A stretch of DNA of 64,000 bases from Paenibacillus faecalis (GCF_900289175.1 NZ_LT985747.1:2694624-2758623), one strand, 5' to 3'. Numbered from the stretch's first letter, positions 24,751 to 34,502 are shown. Numbers and translations: made by a program. The notes: a model not told the origin generated them from the letters alone.

Positions 24751-25506
24751 CTATTGTGCAATTTGACTGCGGATATTTTGCAATATTTTTTTCTCAAGTC
24801 TTGAAACCTGCACCTGCGATATGCCAAGGCGACTGGCTACTTCCGACTGTGTCTGATCACGGTAGTAACGCAAATAAACAATAAGCCGTTCACGTTCAGT
24901 CAAGCCGCCGATCGCTTCATTCAGTGCAAGCTTGTCAAACCATCGCTCTTGGGACTCATCCGCAATCTGATCCATCAATGTAATAGGATCTCCATCATTC
25001 TCAAATACCGTTTCATGAATCGAGGTTGGCGGCTTGTTAGCTTCCTGGGCAAACACCACTTCCTCCGGTGTTACACCGAGTTCTTCCGCGACCTCCTTAA
25101 TTGTAGGCAGCCGATCCAGCTGCTTCGAGAGCTCGTCCCTCTTTTTCCTGACTTTATTGGCCATCTCTTTTAAAGAGCGGCTTACCTTCAGCGTACCATC
25201 ATCGCGTAAAAAACGCTGAATCTCTCCGATAATCATAGGCACGGCATACGTCGAGAACTTTACGTCATAACTGAGATCGAATTTGTCAACGGATTTCAGA
25301 AGACCGATGCAACCGATCTGAAATAAATCCTCTGGTTCGTAGCCTCGATTCATGAACCGCTGCACAACAGACCAGACAAGACGAATATTACAGTTCACGA
25401 GCGTATCCCGGGCAACTGTATCCCCACTTTGGCTAAGTGCAATCAGACGTTTGACCTCCGCATCATCCAAAAATGTCTGCGAAGTCTTCTTCACATCGGC
25501 ATCCAT
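24751..25506 (-). CDS. sigF: RNA polymerase sigma factor SigF (forespore)
   Basis: 251 residues. Region 2 has DLFQIGCIGLLKSVDKFD and the promoter -10 recognition helix YAVPMIIGEIQRFLRDDG; region 3 is VSRSLKEMANKVRKKRDEL; region 4 is the helix-turn-helix QSEVASRLGISQVQVSRLE. It is the first compartment-specific sigma factor of the forespore and is held inactive by SpoIIAB. Third gene of the spoIIA operon, 11 bases after spoIIAB. Confidence 0.97.
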   Translation of the reverse strand: MDADVKKTSQTFLDDAEVKRLIALSQSGDTVARDTLVNCNIRLVWSVVQRFMNRGYEPEDLFQIGCIGLLKSVDKFDLSYDVKFSTYAVPMIIGEIQRFLRDDGTLKVSRSLKEMANKVRKKRDELSKQLDRLPTIKEVAEELGVTPEEVVFAQEANKPPTSIHETVFENDGDPITLMDQIADESQERWFDKLALNEAIGGLTERERLIVYLRYYRDQTQSEVASRLGISQVQVSRLEKKILQNIRSQIAQ

Positions 25507-25517
25507 TTGTCCAACCC

Positions 25518-25976
25518 CTAATTATATAAAGCTTTCTTGGATTCGATCCTTTTTTTCATTTTGATCGATGTGCCGTTCCCCGGCTCGCTGGTAACATCAA
25601 ATTCGTCCATAAAATTCTCCATGATGGTAAAGCCCATGCCTGATCGCTCAAGTTCTGGTTTAGAAGTATAGAGCGGCTGCTTGGCCATTTCAAGATCTTC
25701 AATTCCATGCCCGTTATCCTCAATGACAAGCGTGATCATATCACCATCGATCGCGACCTCAATTTTCACTACACCTTCAGGATTGCTGTCATAACCATGA
25801 ATAATGCAGTTGGTTACCGCTTCAGACACGACTGTTTTTAAATCACTAAGCTCATCCATGGTCGGATCAAGCTGAGATATAAACGCAGCCACAGCCACTC
25901 GGGCAAAGGATTCATTTTCCGATTTTGCGGCAAACTCCAGAGTCATGAAATTATGCTGCGTTTTTCCTTCACTCAT
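25518..25976 (-). CDS. spoIIAB: Anti-sigma-F factor SpoIIAB
   Basis: 152 residues, GHKL-fold kinase: N-box [16 protein letters not shown]1 box [10 protein letters not shown] and G2 box [16 protein letters not shown]. It binds SigF and also phosphorylates SpoIIAA on serine. Its start overlaps the spoIIAA stop by 4 bases (ATGA type), which ties the two products stoichiometrically. The length is typical (146-152). Confidence 0.97.
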   Translation of the reverse strand: MSEGKTQHNFMTLEFAAKSENESFARVAVAAFISQLDPTMDELSDLKTVVSEAVTNCIIHGYDSNPEGVVKIEVAIDGDMITLVIEDNGHGIEDLEMAKQPLYTSKPELERSGMGFTIMENFMDEFDVTSEPGNGTSIKMKKRIESKKALYN

Positions 25977-26326
25977 GACACTACCTCCAAACCCGAGAGT
26001 GCAGTACTCTCATTTTCATAAATAGGCATGATCTTAAACAACCCTGACATTTCAAGCAGACGATACACCGGTGTGGTTACGTCACAGAGCGCCATTTTAC
26101 CGCCCTTTTGTTTAATGAGCTTGTACCGCCCGAGAATAACACCGAGTCCCGAACTGTCCATAAACTCAAGATCCTTTAGACAAAGAACCAAATGCTCTGT
26201 CTGACGTCGCTGGATAGCGTCATCCAGCTGCAATCGAACATGATCGGCCGTATGATGATCCAGTTCCCCTGAAAGCCTGACGATCAGCACATGCCGCTGG
26301 TGCTCCATATTAACTTTCAGATTCAT
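25973..26326 (-). CDS. spoIIAA: Anti-sigma-F factor antagonist SpoIIAA
   Basis: 117 residues, STAS domain. The phosphorylation site is in [16 protein letters not shown], with Ser58 and Ser59; the Bacillus protein is phosphorylated at Ser58. The unphosphorylated form binds SpoIIAB and frees SigF. GGGAGGAGAG precedes the ATG. Second gene after dacF in the usual dacF-spoIIAA-spoIIAB-sigF order. Confidence 0.97.
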   Translation of the reverse strand: MNLKVNMEHQRHVLIVRLSGELDHHTADHVRLQLDDAIQRRQTEHLVLCLKDLEFMDSSGLGVILGRYKLIKQKGGKMALCDVTTPVYRLLEMSGLFKIMPIYENESTALSGLEVVS

Positions 26327-26417
26327 GTTTGCTCACTCTCCTCCCTTACATGAACAAAGATTTCTACGCCTGCAAAAGAGTTTCCTGCCCCCCGACAAAA
26401 CTAGAAGAAAACTCCTA

Positions 26418-27599
26418 TTAGTCTACATGAAACAACTTTCCTGTCGTACGCTTGAACAGCTTCCACCATCCTGCTTTCTTCACATCTTCAGGTGCTTTGA
26501 GATCAAACTCCTTTACAAGCGTATCTCCTTGGTATACCGACAGCTTGCCAACGACTTGCCCTGCGGAGATCGGTGCCTTTATGCTCTTTGGAAGAAGAAC
26601 TTCATGCCGAAGAGTAGCTGATTTTCCGCCTTTTTTAACCAACACGCTGTAATTCTGATCTGCCGTAAGCTCCAACTGAGGTACAGCGCCTTTGGAAATT
26701 TGAATATTGCCTAGCGCATCCCCTTTTTTATAAAGTGAGTGCTTGCTGTATTGGGAAAATGCATAATCGAACATACGAGAAATTTCATTGTTTCGGGTTT
26801 TCGTATCCGGCGCCCCAAGTACAACGGCTACGGTACGAAGCCCATCCCGCTTTGCTGTTGCCGAAAGACAAAACTTCGCTTCCGAGGTATAGCCGGTTTT
26901 AAGGCCGTCAGCTCCTGTATAGAAACGAACCAGCTTATTCGTATTCACTAACCAGAATGGCTTTTGAGTATCCTTACGCAGATAATCCTGGTAAGCTCCT
27001 GTAAATTTTGTAACCTGCTCATATTTGAGCAACTCTCGGCTCATTAAAGCAATATCGTGAGCCGTACTGTAATGATTCTCGGCCGGAAGCCCATTGGAGT
27101 TTGCAAAGTTTGTATTCTTCATTCCAAGTTCCGCTGCCTTTTCATTCATCATCTTGACAAATTCTTCTTCAGAGCCTGCGATTTTTTCAGCGATCGCTAC
27201 AGATGCATCGTTGCCGGATGCCATCGCGATCCCCTTCAGCATCTCTTCGACAGTCATTTCTTCACCCGGCTCCAAAAAAATTTGTGAGCCTCCCATCGAA
27301 GCCGCAAAATCGCTTGTCCGCACCATGTCGGTCATTTTTAGCCTGCCGTCCTCTACAGCTTCCATCGTTAACAGCATCGTCATAATTTTCGTAATACTGG
27401 CTGGAGGCAGCTTATCATGGCTGTTTTTTTCGTAAATGATCGTTCCAGTATCCGCATCCAGCAAAATGGCTGAGCGCGACGTCGGCGCAAGCTCACTGTC
27501 AGATGATCCGCCACCTTTTTTCTCATCTGCATAGCTTGCAGCAGCCGGTGAAATAGCAACACAAAGTGAAAGTATGCCGGCAATTAACGCTTTTTTCAT
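26418..27599 (-). CDS. dacF: D-alanyl-D-alanine carboxypeptidase DacF
   Basis: 393 residues from the ATG 6 bases after GGAGGGG; the nine extra upstream codons overlap that site. A signal peptide is visible at 1-24 (KKALIAGILSLCVAISPAAAS). Penicillin-binding motifs: SITK (active Ser, in PPASITKIMTM), SGN and KTG (GLKTGYTSEA). Peptidase S11 domain followed by the beta-rich PBP5 C-terminal domain and an amphipathic membrane anchor. It trims the terminal D-Ala of peptidoglycan during sporulation. First gene of the sigma-F operon; the 90-base gap to spoIIAA is usual. Confidence 0.95.
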   Translation of the reverse strand: MKKALIAGILSLCVAISPAAASYADEKKGGGSSDSELAPTSRSAILLDADTGTIIYEKNSHDKLPPASITKIMTMLLTMEAVEDGRLKMTDMVRTSDFAASMGGSQIFLEPGEEMTVEEMLKGIAMASGNDASVAIAEKIAGSEEEFVKMMNEKAAELGMKNTNFANSNGLPAENHYSTAHDIALMSRELLKYEQVTKFTGAYQDYLRKDTQKPFWLVNTNKLVRFYTGADGLKTGYTSEAKFCLSATAKRDGLRTVAVVLGAPDTKTRNNEISRMFDYAFSQYSKHSLYKKGDALGNIQISKGAVPQLELTADQNYSVLVKKGGKSATLRHEVLLPKSIKAPISAGQVVGKLSVYQGDTLVKEFDLKAPEDVKKAGWWKLFKRTTGKLFHVD

Positions 27600-27727
27600 A
27601 TCCATCCCCTCCTGACAAATCTTCATGCTTATCCCATTGTTACAACGGGTCTGTTTCCCATTGTCGGCAGGTTGGAAGTAAATTATTCCAGATAATTGAG
27701 GGTTCAGGTATAAAACTTGTTTTTTTT

Positions 27728-27769
27728 ACAAAAAAACGACTACTTTCTGTACGATACAGAAAGCAGTCG
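27728..27769 (-). terminator. Terminator of the deoB-punA operon
   Basis: Arms of 15 bases (CGACTACTTTCTGTA and TACAGAAAGCAGTCG, one mismatch) around a 3-base loop, followed on the minus strand by TTTTTTT. Confidence 0.92.
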
Positions 27770-27825
27770 CTGCTCAAACGCTATATATCAATATCTGTTT
27801 AGCAGTAAAATTTTAATATTCGGCG

Positions 27826-28650
27826 TTACATAGCCGGAATAACAGCCATAACCAGTTTAAGGAATTGATCACGTACCTTTTCAGCCGTTTCCATAACCTC
27901 TTCATGTGATAATGGCTGATCCAGAATACCTGCAGCCATGTTGCTGATGCAAGAAATACCAAGCACTTCAAGGCCGGCATGGCGGGCAACGATCACTTCC
28001 GATACCGTGGACATCCCAACCGCATGCGCACCCAAAGTACGCAGCATCACGATTTCGGCAGGGGTCTCATAGGTTGGCCCCAAAAGACCTGCATATATAC
28101 CCTGCTTAAGCATAACACCGTGGTTTTCTGCCGTCTCCAAAGCCAGTTTACGCAATCGGCGGCTGTAAGCCTCAGACATATCCGGGAAACGTACGCCAAG
28201 TGCCGGATCATTCGGTCCGATCAGCGGATTGCGCCCTGTCATATTGAGATGATCTGTAATCAGCATCAGATCCCCCGGCTCAAATGAAGTATCGATTCCG
28301 CCTGCCGCATTCGTAACGAGCAAGCTTTTTACCCCGAGCTGCTTCATCACACGTACCGGAAAAGCCGTAACCTCCGGACCATAACCTTCATACATATGAA
28401 ACCGGCCCTTCATCATCACGACAGGACGACCCTGAATTTTCCCCAGCAAAAGCTCGCCTTCATGTCCTTCTACTGTCGATACAGGAAAATGCGGGATATC
28501 GCTATAGGGGATGGACAGCGTATCCACCAACAAATCAGCAAGCACCCCAAGTCCGGAGCCAAGAATCAGACCAACCTCCGGTTTCACCCCGCCTTTGCTT
28601 TGGATAAACGCAGCTGCTTCTTCAATCATTCCTAAATTTACATGACTCAT
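27826..28650 (-). CDS. punA: Purine-nucleoside phosphorylase I
   Basis: 274 residues, trimeric PNP family. Motifs: GLILGSGLG for phosphate binding, YPVRVMKQLG-type core, LLVTNAAGGID, the specificity segment LLGPTYETPAEI, and VGMSTVSEVIVARHAGLEVLGIS with the base-binding Asn in ISCISNMAAG. It cleaves inosine and guanosine with phosphate to give the base and ribose-1-phosphate. It lies 23 bases after deoB, which interconverts the ribose phosphates, so the two form a nucleoside salvage operon. Confidence 0.95.
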   Translation of the reverse strand: MSHVNLGMIEEAAAFIQSKGGVKPEVGLILGSGLGVLADLLVDTLSIPYSDIPHFPVSTVEGHEGELLLGKIQGRPVVMMKGRFHMYEGYGPEVTAFPVRVMKQLGVKSLLVTNAAGGIDTSFEPGDLMLITDHLNMTGRNPLIGPNDPALGVRFPDMSEAYSRRLRKLALETAENHGVMLKQGIYAGLLGPTYETPAEIVMLRTLGAHAVGMSTVSEVIVARHAGLEVLGISCISNMAAGILDQPLSHEEVMETAEKVRDQFLKLVMAVIPAM

Positions 28651-28673
28651 TTCAGCACTCTCCCATTCACCAT

Positions 28674-29867
28674 TTATATTAATTGTGATAAAAAACTTCT
28701 TCCATGCTCCGACAGCTTGGCTCCAAAATTATCAGCAATCGTTGCACCTATATCCGAAAAGGTGTCTCTAATCCCCAGACTGCCACCATGTGTAAAACCC
28801 GGACTATATACAAGAAGTGGAACATATTCACGAGTATGGTTCGTTCCCGTATGAAGTGGATCGTTGCCATGGTCTGCTGAAAGAATGAGCAGGTCATCCT
28901 CCTTCAGCATTTTCATCAATTCAGGAAGCGAGCGGTCAAAATCAAGCAGGGCTTGTCCAAAGCCGTCAGGATCACGGCGATGTCCATATAGTGAATCGAA
29001 ATCGCCCAGGTTGGCAAACAGCAAACCATTGAACTTTGCATTCAATTGTTCCATAATGACTTCCATTCCGTGCCGATTATTTCTTGTTGGCAGTGCCCGG
29101 GTGATGCCTTTACCGGAAAATATATCATCAACCTTGCCGACAGCAATGATATCAAGTGCATGATGTTGTAGTGAGTTCAAGACGGTTGGTTCCGGAGGTT
29201 TCACAGCAAAATCACGCCTGTTAGATGTAAAATTATAACTGCCAGGCTCGCCGATAAACGGACGGGCAATCACTCTCCCTGTTGAAAATTCAGGCTGCAG
29301 CGTAAGCTGTCGGGCGATTTCACAAGCTTTATAAAGTTCTTCAAGCGAAATGACTTCCTCATGTGCTGCAATCTGAAACACGCTGTCAGCCGATGTATAC
29401 ACAATCCATGCTCCAGACTTCATCTGTTCCTCGCCATATTCCTCCACCACGGCCTCATCTGAGGCCTGTTTATTACCGAGGACCTTACGCCCTGTCTGCT
29501 GCTCAAACCGGGCAATAAGCGCCGAAGGAAAGCCTTGAGAGTATGTATTAAACGGTGTTTTCACCCGCAAACCCATGAGTTCCCAATGTCCGGTCATCGT
29601 ATCCTTCCCCGCGGATTGCGCTCGCATTTTACCATAATAGGCTTGCGGTGTATCTAACGGCGGCACGTTGGGCAATGGAGCAATATTCCCTAATCCAAGC
29701 TTTTGCAAATTCGGCAGTGTCAAGTTCGGGCTGTGTTCCAAGACATGTCCCAAAGTATGAGCTCCACCATCCCCGAATTTAACTGCATCCGGCGCTTCCC
29801 CGATTCCCACGCTGTCAAGCACAATCAAGCATATCCGCTTAAAACGATGTTTCGTGATGTCTGGCAA
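28674..29867 (-). CDS. deoB: Phosphopentomutase
   Basis: 397 residues; start taken at the TTG nine bases after AGGAG (an upstream TTG two codons earlier is too close). Alkaline-phosphatase superfamily fold with paired Mn ions: VLDSVGIGEAPDA with the first metal Asp, SAGKDTMTGHWELMG with the phosphothreonine, and the second metal site LLILSADHGNDPLHTGTNHTREYVP. It converts ribose-1-phosphate (or deoxyribose-1-phosphate) to the 5-phosphate. It follows xerD on the same strand and precedes punA, as in Bacillus. Confidence 0.95.
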   Translation of the reverse strand: MPDITKHRFKRICLIVLDSVGIGEAPDAVKFGDGGAHTLGHVLEHSPNLTLPNLQKLGLGNIAPLPNVPPLDTPQAYYGKMRAQSAGKDTMTGHWELMGLRVKTPFNTYSQGFPSALIARFEQQTGRKVLGNKQASDEAVVEEYGEEQMKSGAWIVYTSADSVFQIAAHEEVISLEELYKACEIARQLTLQPEFSTGRVIARPFIGEPGSYNFTSNRRDFAVKPPEPTVLNSLQHHALDIIAVGKVDDIFSGKGITRALPTRNNRHGMEVIMEQLNAKFNGLLFANLGDFDSLYGHRRDPDGFGQALLDFDRSLPELMKMLKEDDLLILSADHGNDPLHTGTNHTREYVPLLVYSPGFTHGGSLGIRDTFSDIGATIADNFGAKLSEHGRSFLSQLI

Positions 29868-29975
29868 GTTCAATCACTCCTCGTATATTGGTTAGGTGCA
29901 GCACTCGGAAATCATGTTCGACATGTAAGGTAAGAATGTTAGCGATTGGTCCGATCAGCGAAAAGATATGAATCG

Positions 29976-30869
29976 TTAATTGCCTGCCCTCGGGTGGTGC
30001 GCTTCATAAACATCTTTCATATTCTTTTTGGGTGTTTGATACATTTGTGTTGTAGACAGATTGGAATGACCGAGCAGCTCTTGTACAGAGCGCAAGTCCG
30101 CTCCATTATCCAGCATATGGATCGCAAAAGAATGTCGAAGTGTATGGGGGGTAATGTCTTCCACAATCCCTGCCTCTTTGCCGTATTTCTTAATTATTTT
30201 CCAAAAACCTTGACGCGTCAGCCTCGTACCCAGCGCATTTAAAAACAGTCCCTCCTCATTGCTGTCAGCCTTGAGAAGCCGCTCTCTCATTCCATTCAAA
30301 TACTGTTTTACGCTGCGTGCCGCGATCGGACTGATCGGCAATATCCGTTCCTTGCCTGAACTTTTGGCACACCGAACAAATCTAAGCTCTGGATTTACAT
30401 CTTGGACACTCAAAGCAACGAGCTCTGAAACGCGAATACCTGCCGCATACAATAATTCAAGCATCGCTTTATCCCTTGCACCTTGAGGCGTTGACTCGTC
30501 TGGCGCATTCAGCAGCTTGTCCACCTGTTCTACGGAAAGCGCCTTGGGTGCTTTGCGCTCCAGCTTCGGGGTCTCAAGCATCACTGACGGGTCGAGTGTA
30601 ATAACAGAGCGACGTACCAAATATTGAAAAAAGGAGCGAAGAGAGACGATACATCTCATCATCGTGGACGAAGCCCTGCCCTTTTGCTTCAAACTTCCCA
30701 AATAAAGACTAAGCAATGTCCGATTCACATCAACAGGCTCATCCACTTCGCGCTCCTTGGCAAAGTCAATAAACCCAGTGATATCTTTGCGATATGATTC
30801 TGTCGTGCTGGCTGACAACCCTCTTTCCTCTTTTAAAAAGGATATGTAGTCGTCTAAATACTGCTTCAT
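29976..30869 (-). CDS. xerD: Site-specific tyrosine recombinase XerD
   Basis: 297 residues. The N-terminal SAM-like core-binding domain (about 1-85) begins MKQYLDDYISFLKEERGLS. The catalytic domain has Arg in AAGIRVSELVAL, Lys in the beta hairpin SSGKERILPI, His-x-x-Arg in HTLRHSFAIHML, LGHSNLSTTQMYQ with the second His, and the nucleophile Tyr in that last block. It resolves chromosome dimers at dif with XerC. All residues are present, unlike the MrpR-like gene at 2499. It lies between the fur gene region and deoB, as in Bacillus. Confidence 0.95.
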   Translation of the reverse strand: MKQYLDDYISFLKEERGLSASTTESYRKDITGFIDFAKEREVDEPVDVNRTLLSLYLGSLKQKGRASSTMMRCIVSLRSFFQYLVRRSVITLDPSVMLETPKLERKAPKALSVEQVDKLLNAPDESTPQGARDKAMLELLYAAGIRVSELVALSVQDVNPELRFVRCAKSSGKERILPISPIAARSVKQYLNGMRERLLKADSNEEGLFLNALGTRLTRQGFWKIIKKYGKEAGIVEDITPHTLRHSFAIHMLDNGADLRSVQELLGHSNLSTTQMYQTPKKNMKDVYEAHHPRAGN

Positions 30870-30925
30870 GATTTATTCTGCTCCTTATCACTGCTCTTCC
30901 ATACGCAAAAGATAGCAAAAGACAT

Positions 30926-31159
30926 TTACTCACCATACCAATAGTATAAACGAAGTCTGTCTCGTGGTGTTACCCATGTATCCATCGATTTTTCAAACTG
31001 AAATGCTTTAACGGCATGTCCGGCCGGCTCACGATAGGGTTCCGTTGGTGATATCCACTGATTCGCCAAGGATAGAACATAGTAAAAAAACAAAGTAAGC
31101 ACGGCAAATAAAGCGGCAAATCTTATGAAAGAAACCATTTTACGTATTGAAATAATCAT
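30926..31159 (-). CDS. yqzK: YqzK-family (DUF4227) small membrane protein
   Basis: 77 residues with one N-terminal transmembrane helix (FIRFAALFAVLTLFFYYVLSLANQW) and an extracytoplasmic tail with the family's PYREPAGHAVKAF and RDRLRLYYWYGE segments. Function unknown. Its position between fur and xerD is conserved in Bacillus. Confidence 0.88.
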   Translation of the reverse strand: MIISIRKMVSFIRFAALFAVLTLFFYYVLSLANQWISPTEPYREPAGHAVKAFQFEKSMDTWVTPRDRLRLYYWYGE

Positions 31160-31344
31160 AATTGGCTTCGCCCCTTTTCATAGAAGGAAATCCTGTCCAA
31201 TCCAAAGAATGAACAAATGCTCCGAAAGCAACAGTTTCTTCTCGGGCAGCAAGATGGATTGAACATTCACCCAAGTCTATGAGCTGTTTCCATATAATAT
31301 GACGAAAGCCGATTCGGTTATGTATGTATATATGTTTACAAATT

Positions 31345-31386
31345 TTAAAAAAGCCCTCCCGGGATGTCCATCTCCGTAAGAGGGCT
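31345..31386 (-). terminator. Terminator after fur
   Basis: AGCCCTC (31352-31358) and GAGGGCT (31380-31386) pair around a loop with further CGGAGATG/CATCCCG pairing; minus-strand T tract follows. Confidence 0.85.
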
Positions 31387-31423
31387 ACTGGCGTGACTTC
31401 TCACACCAGTTGCTGCTATTGCA

Positions 31424-31888
31424 CTAGGATTCATTGTCATCCTGTTTTCCTTTTTCCTTGCATCGATAACAGATGCCCTGAAAATCAAGACGATGATCGT
31501 GTACAGTAAAATTAAATTCTCTCTCCAGCCGCTCTTCCAATGGTCCGAGCCAATCCTCGCGTATTTCATCCATGCTTCCGCACTGGGTACAAATCAGATG
31601 ATGATGATGATGCTTCGATGTATCAGTCCGCAGGTCATAGCGGGCTACACCATCTCCAAAGTTAATCTTCTCAACCACATGCAGCTCGCTTAACAGCTCG
31701 AGGGTACGGTATACGGTTGCCAGACCGATCTCGGGAGCTTTTTCTTTCACGAGCATAAAGACGTCTTCTGCACTGAGATGATCATCCTCATTCTCCAACA
31801 ATACGCTGACGGTGGCTTCCCTTTGGGGCGTTAATTTGTAGCCTTGGGATTGTAACTGCTGTTTGATTTTGTCGATCCGTGCTTCCAT
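31424..31888 (-). CDS. fur: Ferric uptake regulator family repressor
   Basis: 154 residues. The N-terminal winged helix (KLTPQREATVSVLLEN; recognition region EIGLATVYRTLELL) is followed by a metal-binding dimer domain with the His-rich HHHHHLICTQCGSMDEI. It has two Cys-x2-Cys pairs, CTQC and CYRC. Fur represses iron-uptake genes when iron is bound. The AGGGGGAGGG site before the ATG is strong. Downstream of spoIIM and upstream of yqzK-xerD, as in Bacillus subtilis where this Fur paralogue is encoded. Specificity could instead be Zn or peroxide sensing, but position favours Fur. Confidence 0.92.
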   Translation of the reverse strand: MEARIDKIKQQLQSQGYKLTPQREATVSVLLENEDDHLSAEDVFMLVKEKAPEIGLATVYRTLELLSELHVVEKINFGDGVARYDLRTDTSKHHHHHLICTQCGSMDEIREDWLGPLEERLEREFNFTVHDHRLDFQGICYRCKEKGKQDDNES

Positions 31889-31983
31889 CGTTTCCCTCCC
31901 CCTTGGAAATCACTGCACGTAATTGTTCACTTCCTTCATTATAGGGGGACTTTGCAAATAAAGTCAAACGATTTTGCTACTTG

Positions 31984-32619
31984 TTAAAGGCTCTGATTAG
32001 GGAGAAGCATCGGGGCTACCCACTGCATCATACCCGGCGTAACCCATGTTTCAAACATAGATACACCAAGTATAAGCAGAACCATGATGAAAGTAAGGCC
32101 TATATATGAAGTGAATGGTTTGGTGACACTTCTGCTGCGCTGCATGATCAGGCGGTTTTTTATAATAAAAAGCGAAAAAGATATGGCTGCTACGCTGCAC
32201 ATGATTAACACCGGAATCACTAGCAGATTTTGTGGTGCGATGGATACGAGGGCGAACAAGAGACCTTGCCAGGAATATTGACCGACCAAATAACCGACCG
32301 TAAAACCAATAAGAACTCCTTTAAAAAAATCAAGAATTAGAATGCCCGGAAGACCAATAACCGACAATCCCAAAATCCAGATCAAGCCGATCCATTTCAA
32401 ATGAAGCGCCGCAATACTGCCGAATGAAGTCTGCATTTGTCCAGCGCCTTCGTGCAAGGTCAGAAAAAAATGGTCCAGATAACCCGCTAAATCTTGCTGC
32501 TGCTCCAAAGACAGCGCGTTTACCATCAATGCCCCAAACAACACTCCTACTAAAAATAAAACGGCAACAAACACATATAGAGGCGCCTGATCCTTAAAAC
32601 TCTGGCGGAATAATTGCAT
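31984..32619 (-). CDS. spoIIM: Stage II sporulation protein M
   Basis: 211 residues, five predicted membrane helices beginning at about residue 12 (APLYVFVAVLFLVGVLFGALM). Contains GALMVNALS and FFKGVLIGFTVGYLVGQYSWQGL, typical of SpoIIM. With SpoIID and SpoIIP it forms the peptidoglycan-hydrolysing complex that drives engulfment; SpoIIM is the membrane platform. AAGGGGAC precedes the ATG. It lies between an endonuclease-like gene and fur. Confidence 0.93.
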   Translation of the reverse strand: MQLFRQSFKDQAPLYVFVAVLFLVGVLFGALMVNALSLEQQQDLAGYLDHFFLTLHEGAGQMQTSFGSIAALHLKWIGLIWILGLSVIGLPGILILDFFKGVLIGFTVGYLVGQYSWQGLLFALVSIAPQNLLVIPVLIMCSVAAISFSLFIIKNRLIMQRSRSVTKPFTSYIGLTFIMVLLILGVSMFETWVTPGMMQWVAPMLLPNQSL

Positions 32620-32701
32620 GAAATAGAGTCCCCTTTCTTGTCTCTATCTCTACTCTATGTGTGTTTAATGCCGTCTATGACTTTCTAAGTTTAATAGTTT
32701 T

Positions 32702-33922
32702 TCATTTCCGAACGACCTTCCCGTACACTCCGCCTCCGCCCGAGGACAGCTCCAAAGTGCCGTTTCTGGCCATAACAATACGATGGGCAAGAACTTCTCC
32801 AACAACAGATGCAATATCTTGTTCGGAAGCACGATGAAGGATCGCCATTTCAGTACCAAATGCTTCAAGCAACTTCAGGATGGATGCCTTTCCGAGCCCC
32901 GGAATAAACTCCAGCGGAACCTGATAGCAATATGGGGGGCGGTGGATCGGAAGAAAAGGCTCTTCTCTGTCAGCGATAGACATAATCCGGTCAAACACCC
33001 CTTGAACCATCTTTATACTTCCACAATACGGACATCGATCCGCTAAGGAAACAACCGCTTCGTCGTCCAAAATACTGTTGCAGCCAGAGCAAAATGTTCG
33101 GTGATATTTGCCGAGACGTGGATCAAGACCGTAGTTTGCAGTCACCTGTCTCCCCGCTTTCCGTTCCAAAGCAAGGCGAAACTCATCAAAAGACGGATTC
33201 AGCATACGGATCTTATTGTATTCCCGGCCGATCTTTCCAAGTGAATGCGCATCGGAGTTCGTTAAAAACGAATAGCCGTCCAGCTCTGACAGATAGCCTG
33301 CCATGGACGAATCTGCACTTAAACCGAGCTCTATCCCCGCTATTCCCCGTAAGTCAAATACATCGGACATTTTGCGGGACATGCTCCCATATAGACCTTT
33401 ATGCGGAGTAAATACATGCGCCGGTATGAGTATTCCGCCCCGATCGATAATTTCTTGCTGCAATTCTCTTGGTTGAACATAAATACGCTGAGAGCTCAGT
33501 CCAACATTTTTCATATACCTTGTCATCCACCGCGTGAAATCCTGCATTGTATCCAAATCGCGAAAATAAGTCAGTACATGGGCAGCCCCTTTGGCGCCGG
33601 TATTTCTGATCTCGATTTCACTACCTAGAAGAATGACGGTATCCTGATAAGCAATTCCTCCACCCTCTATTTCTTTCATGATGCCGCTGTCCAGGCAAGT
33701 CATAATATCATCTTGAACGAAGGGAGAGTGGCAATCGATAATACCGATCATTTCAATCCCTTTACGCAAGGCGGCCTCTTTCGCAATGTTCTCAAACGTA
33801 AGGTTTCGGCTTCCGCTGATTTTTACGGCCTGTCCGTTTTTCGTGCGTCCAATATGAATATGCAGATCACTGTAAAATTCATGTAATTCGGCAGTCTTAT
33901 TCAGTTGCTCCGAATGACACAT
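32702..33922 (-). CDS. Endonuclease Q family / PHP-domain protein (YqxK-like)
   Basis: 406 residues. The N-terminal PHP domain has the metal-binding FYSDLHIHIGRT motif with further His/Asp in GIIDCHSPF and LLGSEIEIR, then LIPAHVFTPHKGL and FLTNSDAHSLG. A four-cysteine zinc ribbon lies near residues 275-305 (CSGCNSIL... CPYCGSI), followed by a helix-hairpin-helix near 345-365 (FIPGLGKASILKLLEAFG). This matches the EndoQ-like family, whose archaeal founder cuts DNA at deaminated bases; the bacterial function is not well proven. It starts right after the nudF stop, in one transcript ahead of spoIIM. Confidence 0.82.
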   Translation of the reverse strand: MCHSEQLNKTAELHEFYSDLHIHIGRTKNGQAVKISGSRNLTFENIAKEAALRKGIEMIGIIDCHSPFVQDDIMTCLDSGIMKEIEGGGIAYQDTVILLGSEIEIRNTGAKGAAHVLTYFRDLDTMQDFTRWMTRYMKNVGLSSQRIYVQPRELQQEIIDRGGILIPAHVFTPHKGLYGSMSRKMSDVFDLRGIAGIELGLSADSSMAGYLSELDGYSFLTNSDAHSLGKIGREYNKIRMLNPSFDEFRLALERKAGRQVTANYGLDPRLGKYHRTFCSGCNSILDDEAVVSLADRCPYCGSIKMVQGVFDRIMSIADREEPFLPIHRPPYCYQVPLEFIPGLGKASILKLLEAFGTEMAILHRASEQDIASVVGEVLAHRIVMARNGTLELSSGGGGVYGKVVRK

Positions 33923-33923
33923 T

Positions 33924-34502
33924 TTAAATTCTCCCCGTCAGTTTATACATATTCCATGCATACACAGCCAGGATCGTCTTAGCATCACTGATGCGCTCCT
34001 CCTGAATCAGTCGGTATGCCTCATCTAAGGTAATCTCGGACATTTCCAGAAATTCATCCTCATCCGGCGCCATATCCCCGCTTGTCAGATCTTCGGCAAG
34101 ATACAAATGAATCAATTCATCCGCAAAGCCGGGTGAAGTATAGAAAGATTGAAGCTTGCGGATCGAACCGCATGTATATCCGGTCTCTTCTTGCAGCTCA
34201 CGTTTCGCCGCTTCTAAAGGATCTTCGCCGCGCTCCAGTTTTCCTGCAGGGATTTCCACTTCACAGCGGCCCAGTGGTTGTCTGAATTGATCGACTACGA
34301 GCATTTTGTCATCACGCAGTGCCAGCACCGCAACGGCCCCCGGATGCCGTACAACCTCACGGGTAGCCTGCTGACCGTCAGGCAGTTCAACCGTATCCAC
34401 CTGCAGAGATATTATTTTTCCTTCGAATATCTGTTTCGTTGAAATCGTCGTTTCTTCCAATGATTTGTTAAAATGGCGGTCCTTATTGCCAAGATCGCTC
34501 AT
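33924..34502 (-). CDS. nudF: ADP-ribose pyrophosphatase (Nudix hydrolase)
   Basis: 192 residues from the ATG (MSDLGNKDRHF) after AAAGGAGG; a longer frame extends 13 codons upstream into that site. Complete Nudix box GEDPLEAAKRELQEETGYTC with the catalytic Glu pair, preceded by AVAVLALRDDKMLVVDQFR and VEIPAGKLERG. It cleaves ADP-ribose to AMP and ribose-5-phosphate. First gene of the nudF - endonuclease - spoIIM - fur series, divergent from mciZ. Confidence 0.93.
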   Translation of the reverse strand: MSDLGNKDRHFNKSLEETTISTKQIFEGKIISLQVDTVELPDGQQATREVVRHPGAVAVLALRDDKMLVVDQFRQPLGRCEVEIPAGKLERGEDPLEAAKRELQEETGYTCGSIRKLQSFYTSPGFADELIHLYLAEDLTSGDMAPDEDEFLEMSEITLDEAYRLIQEERISDAKTILAVYAWNMYKLTGRI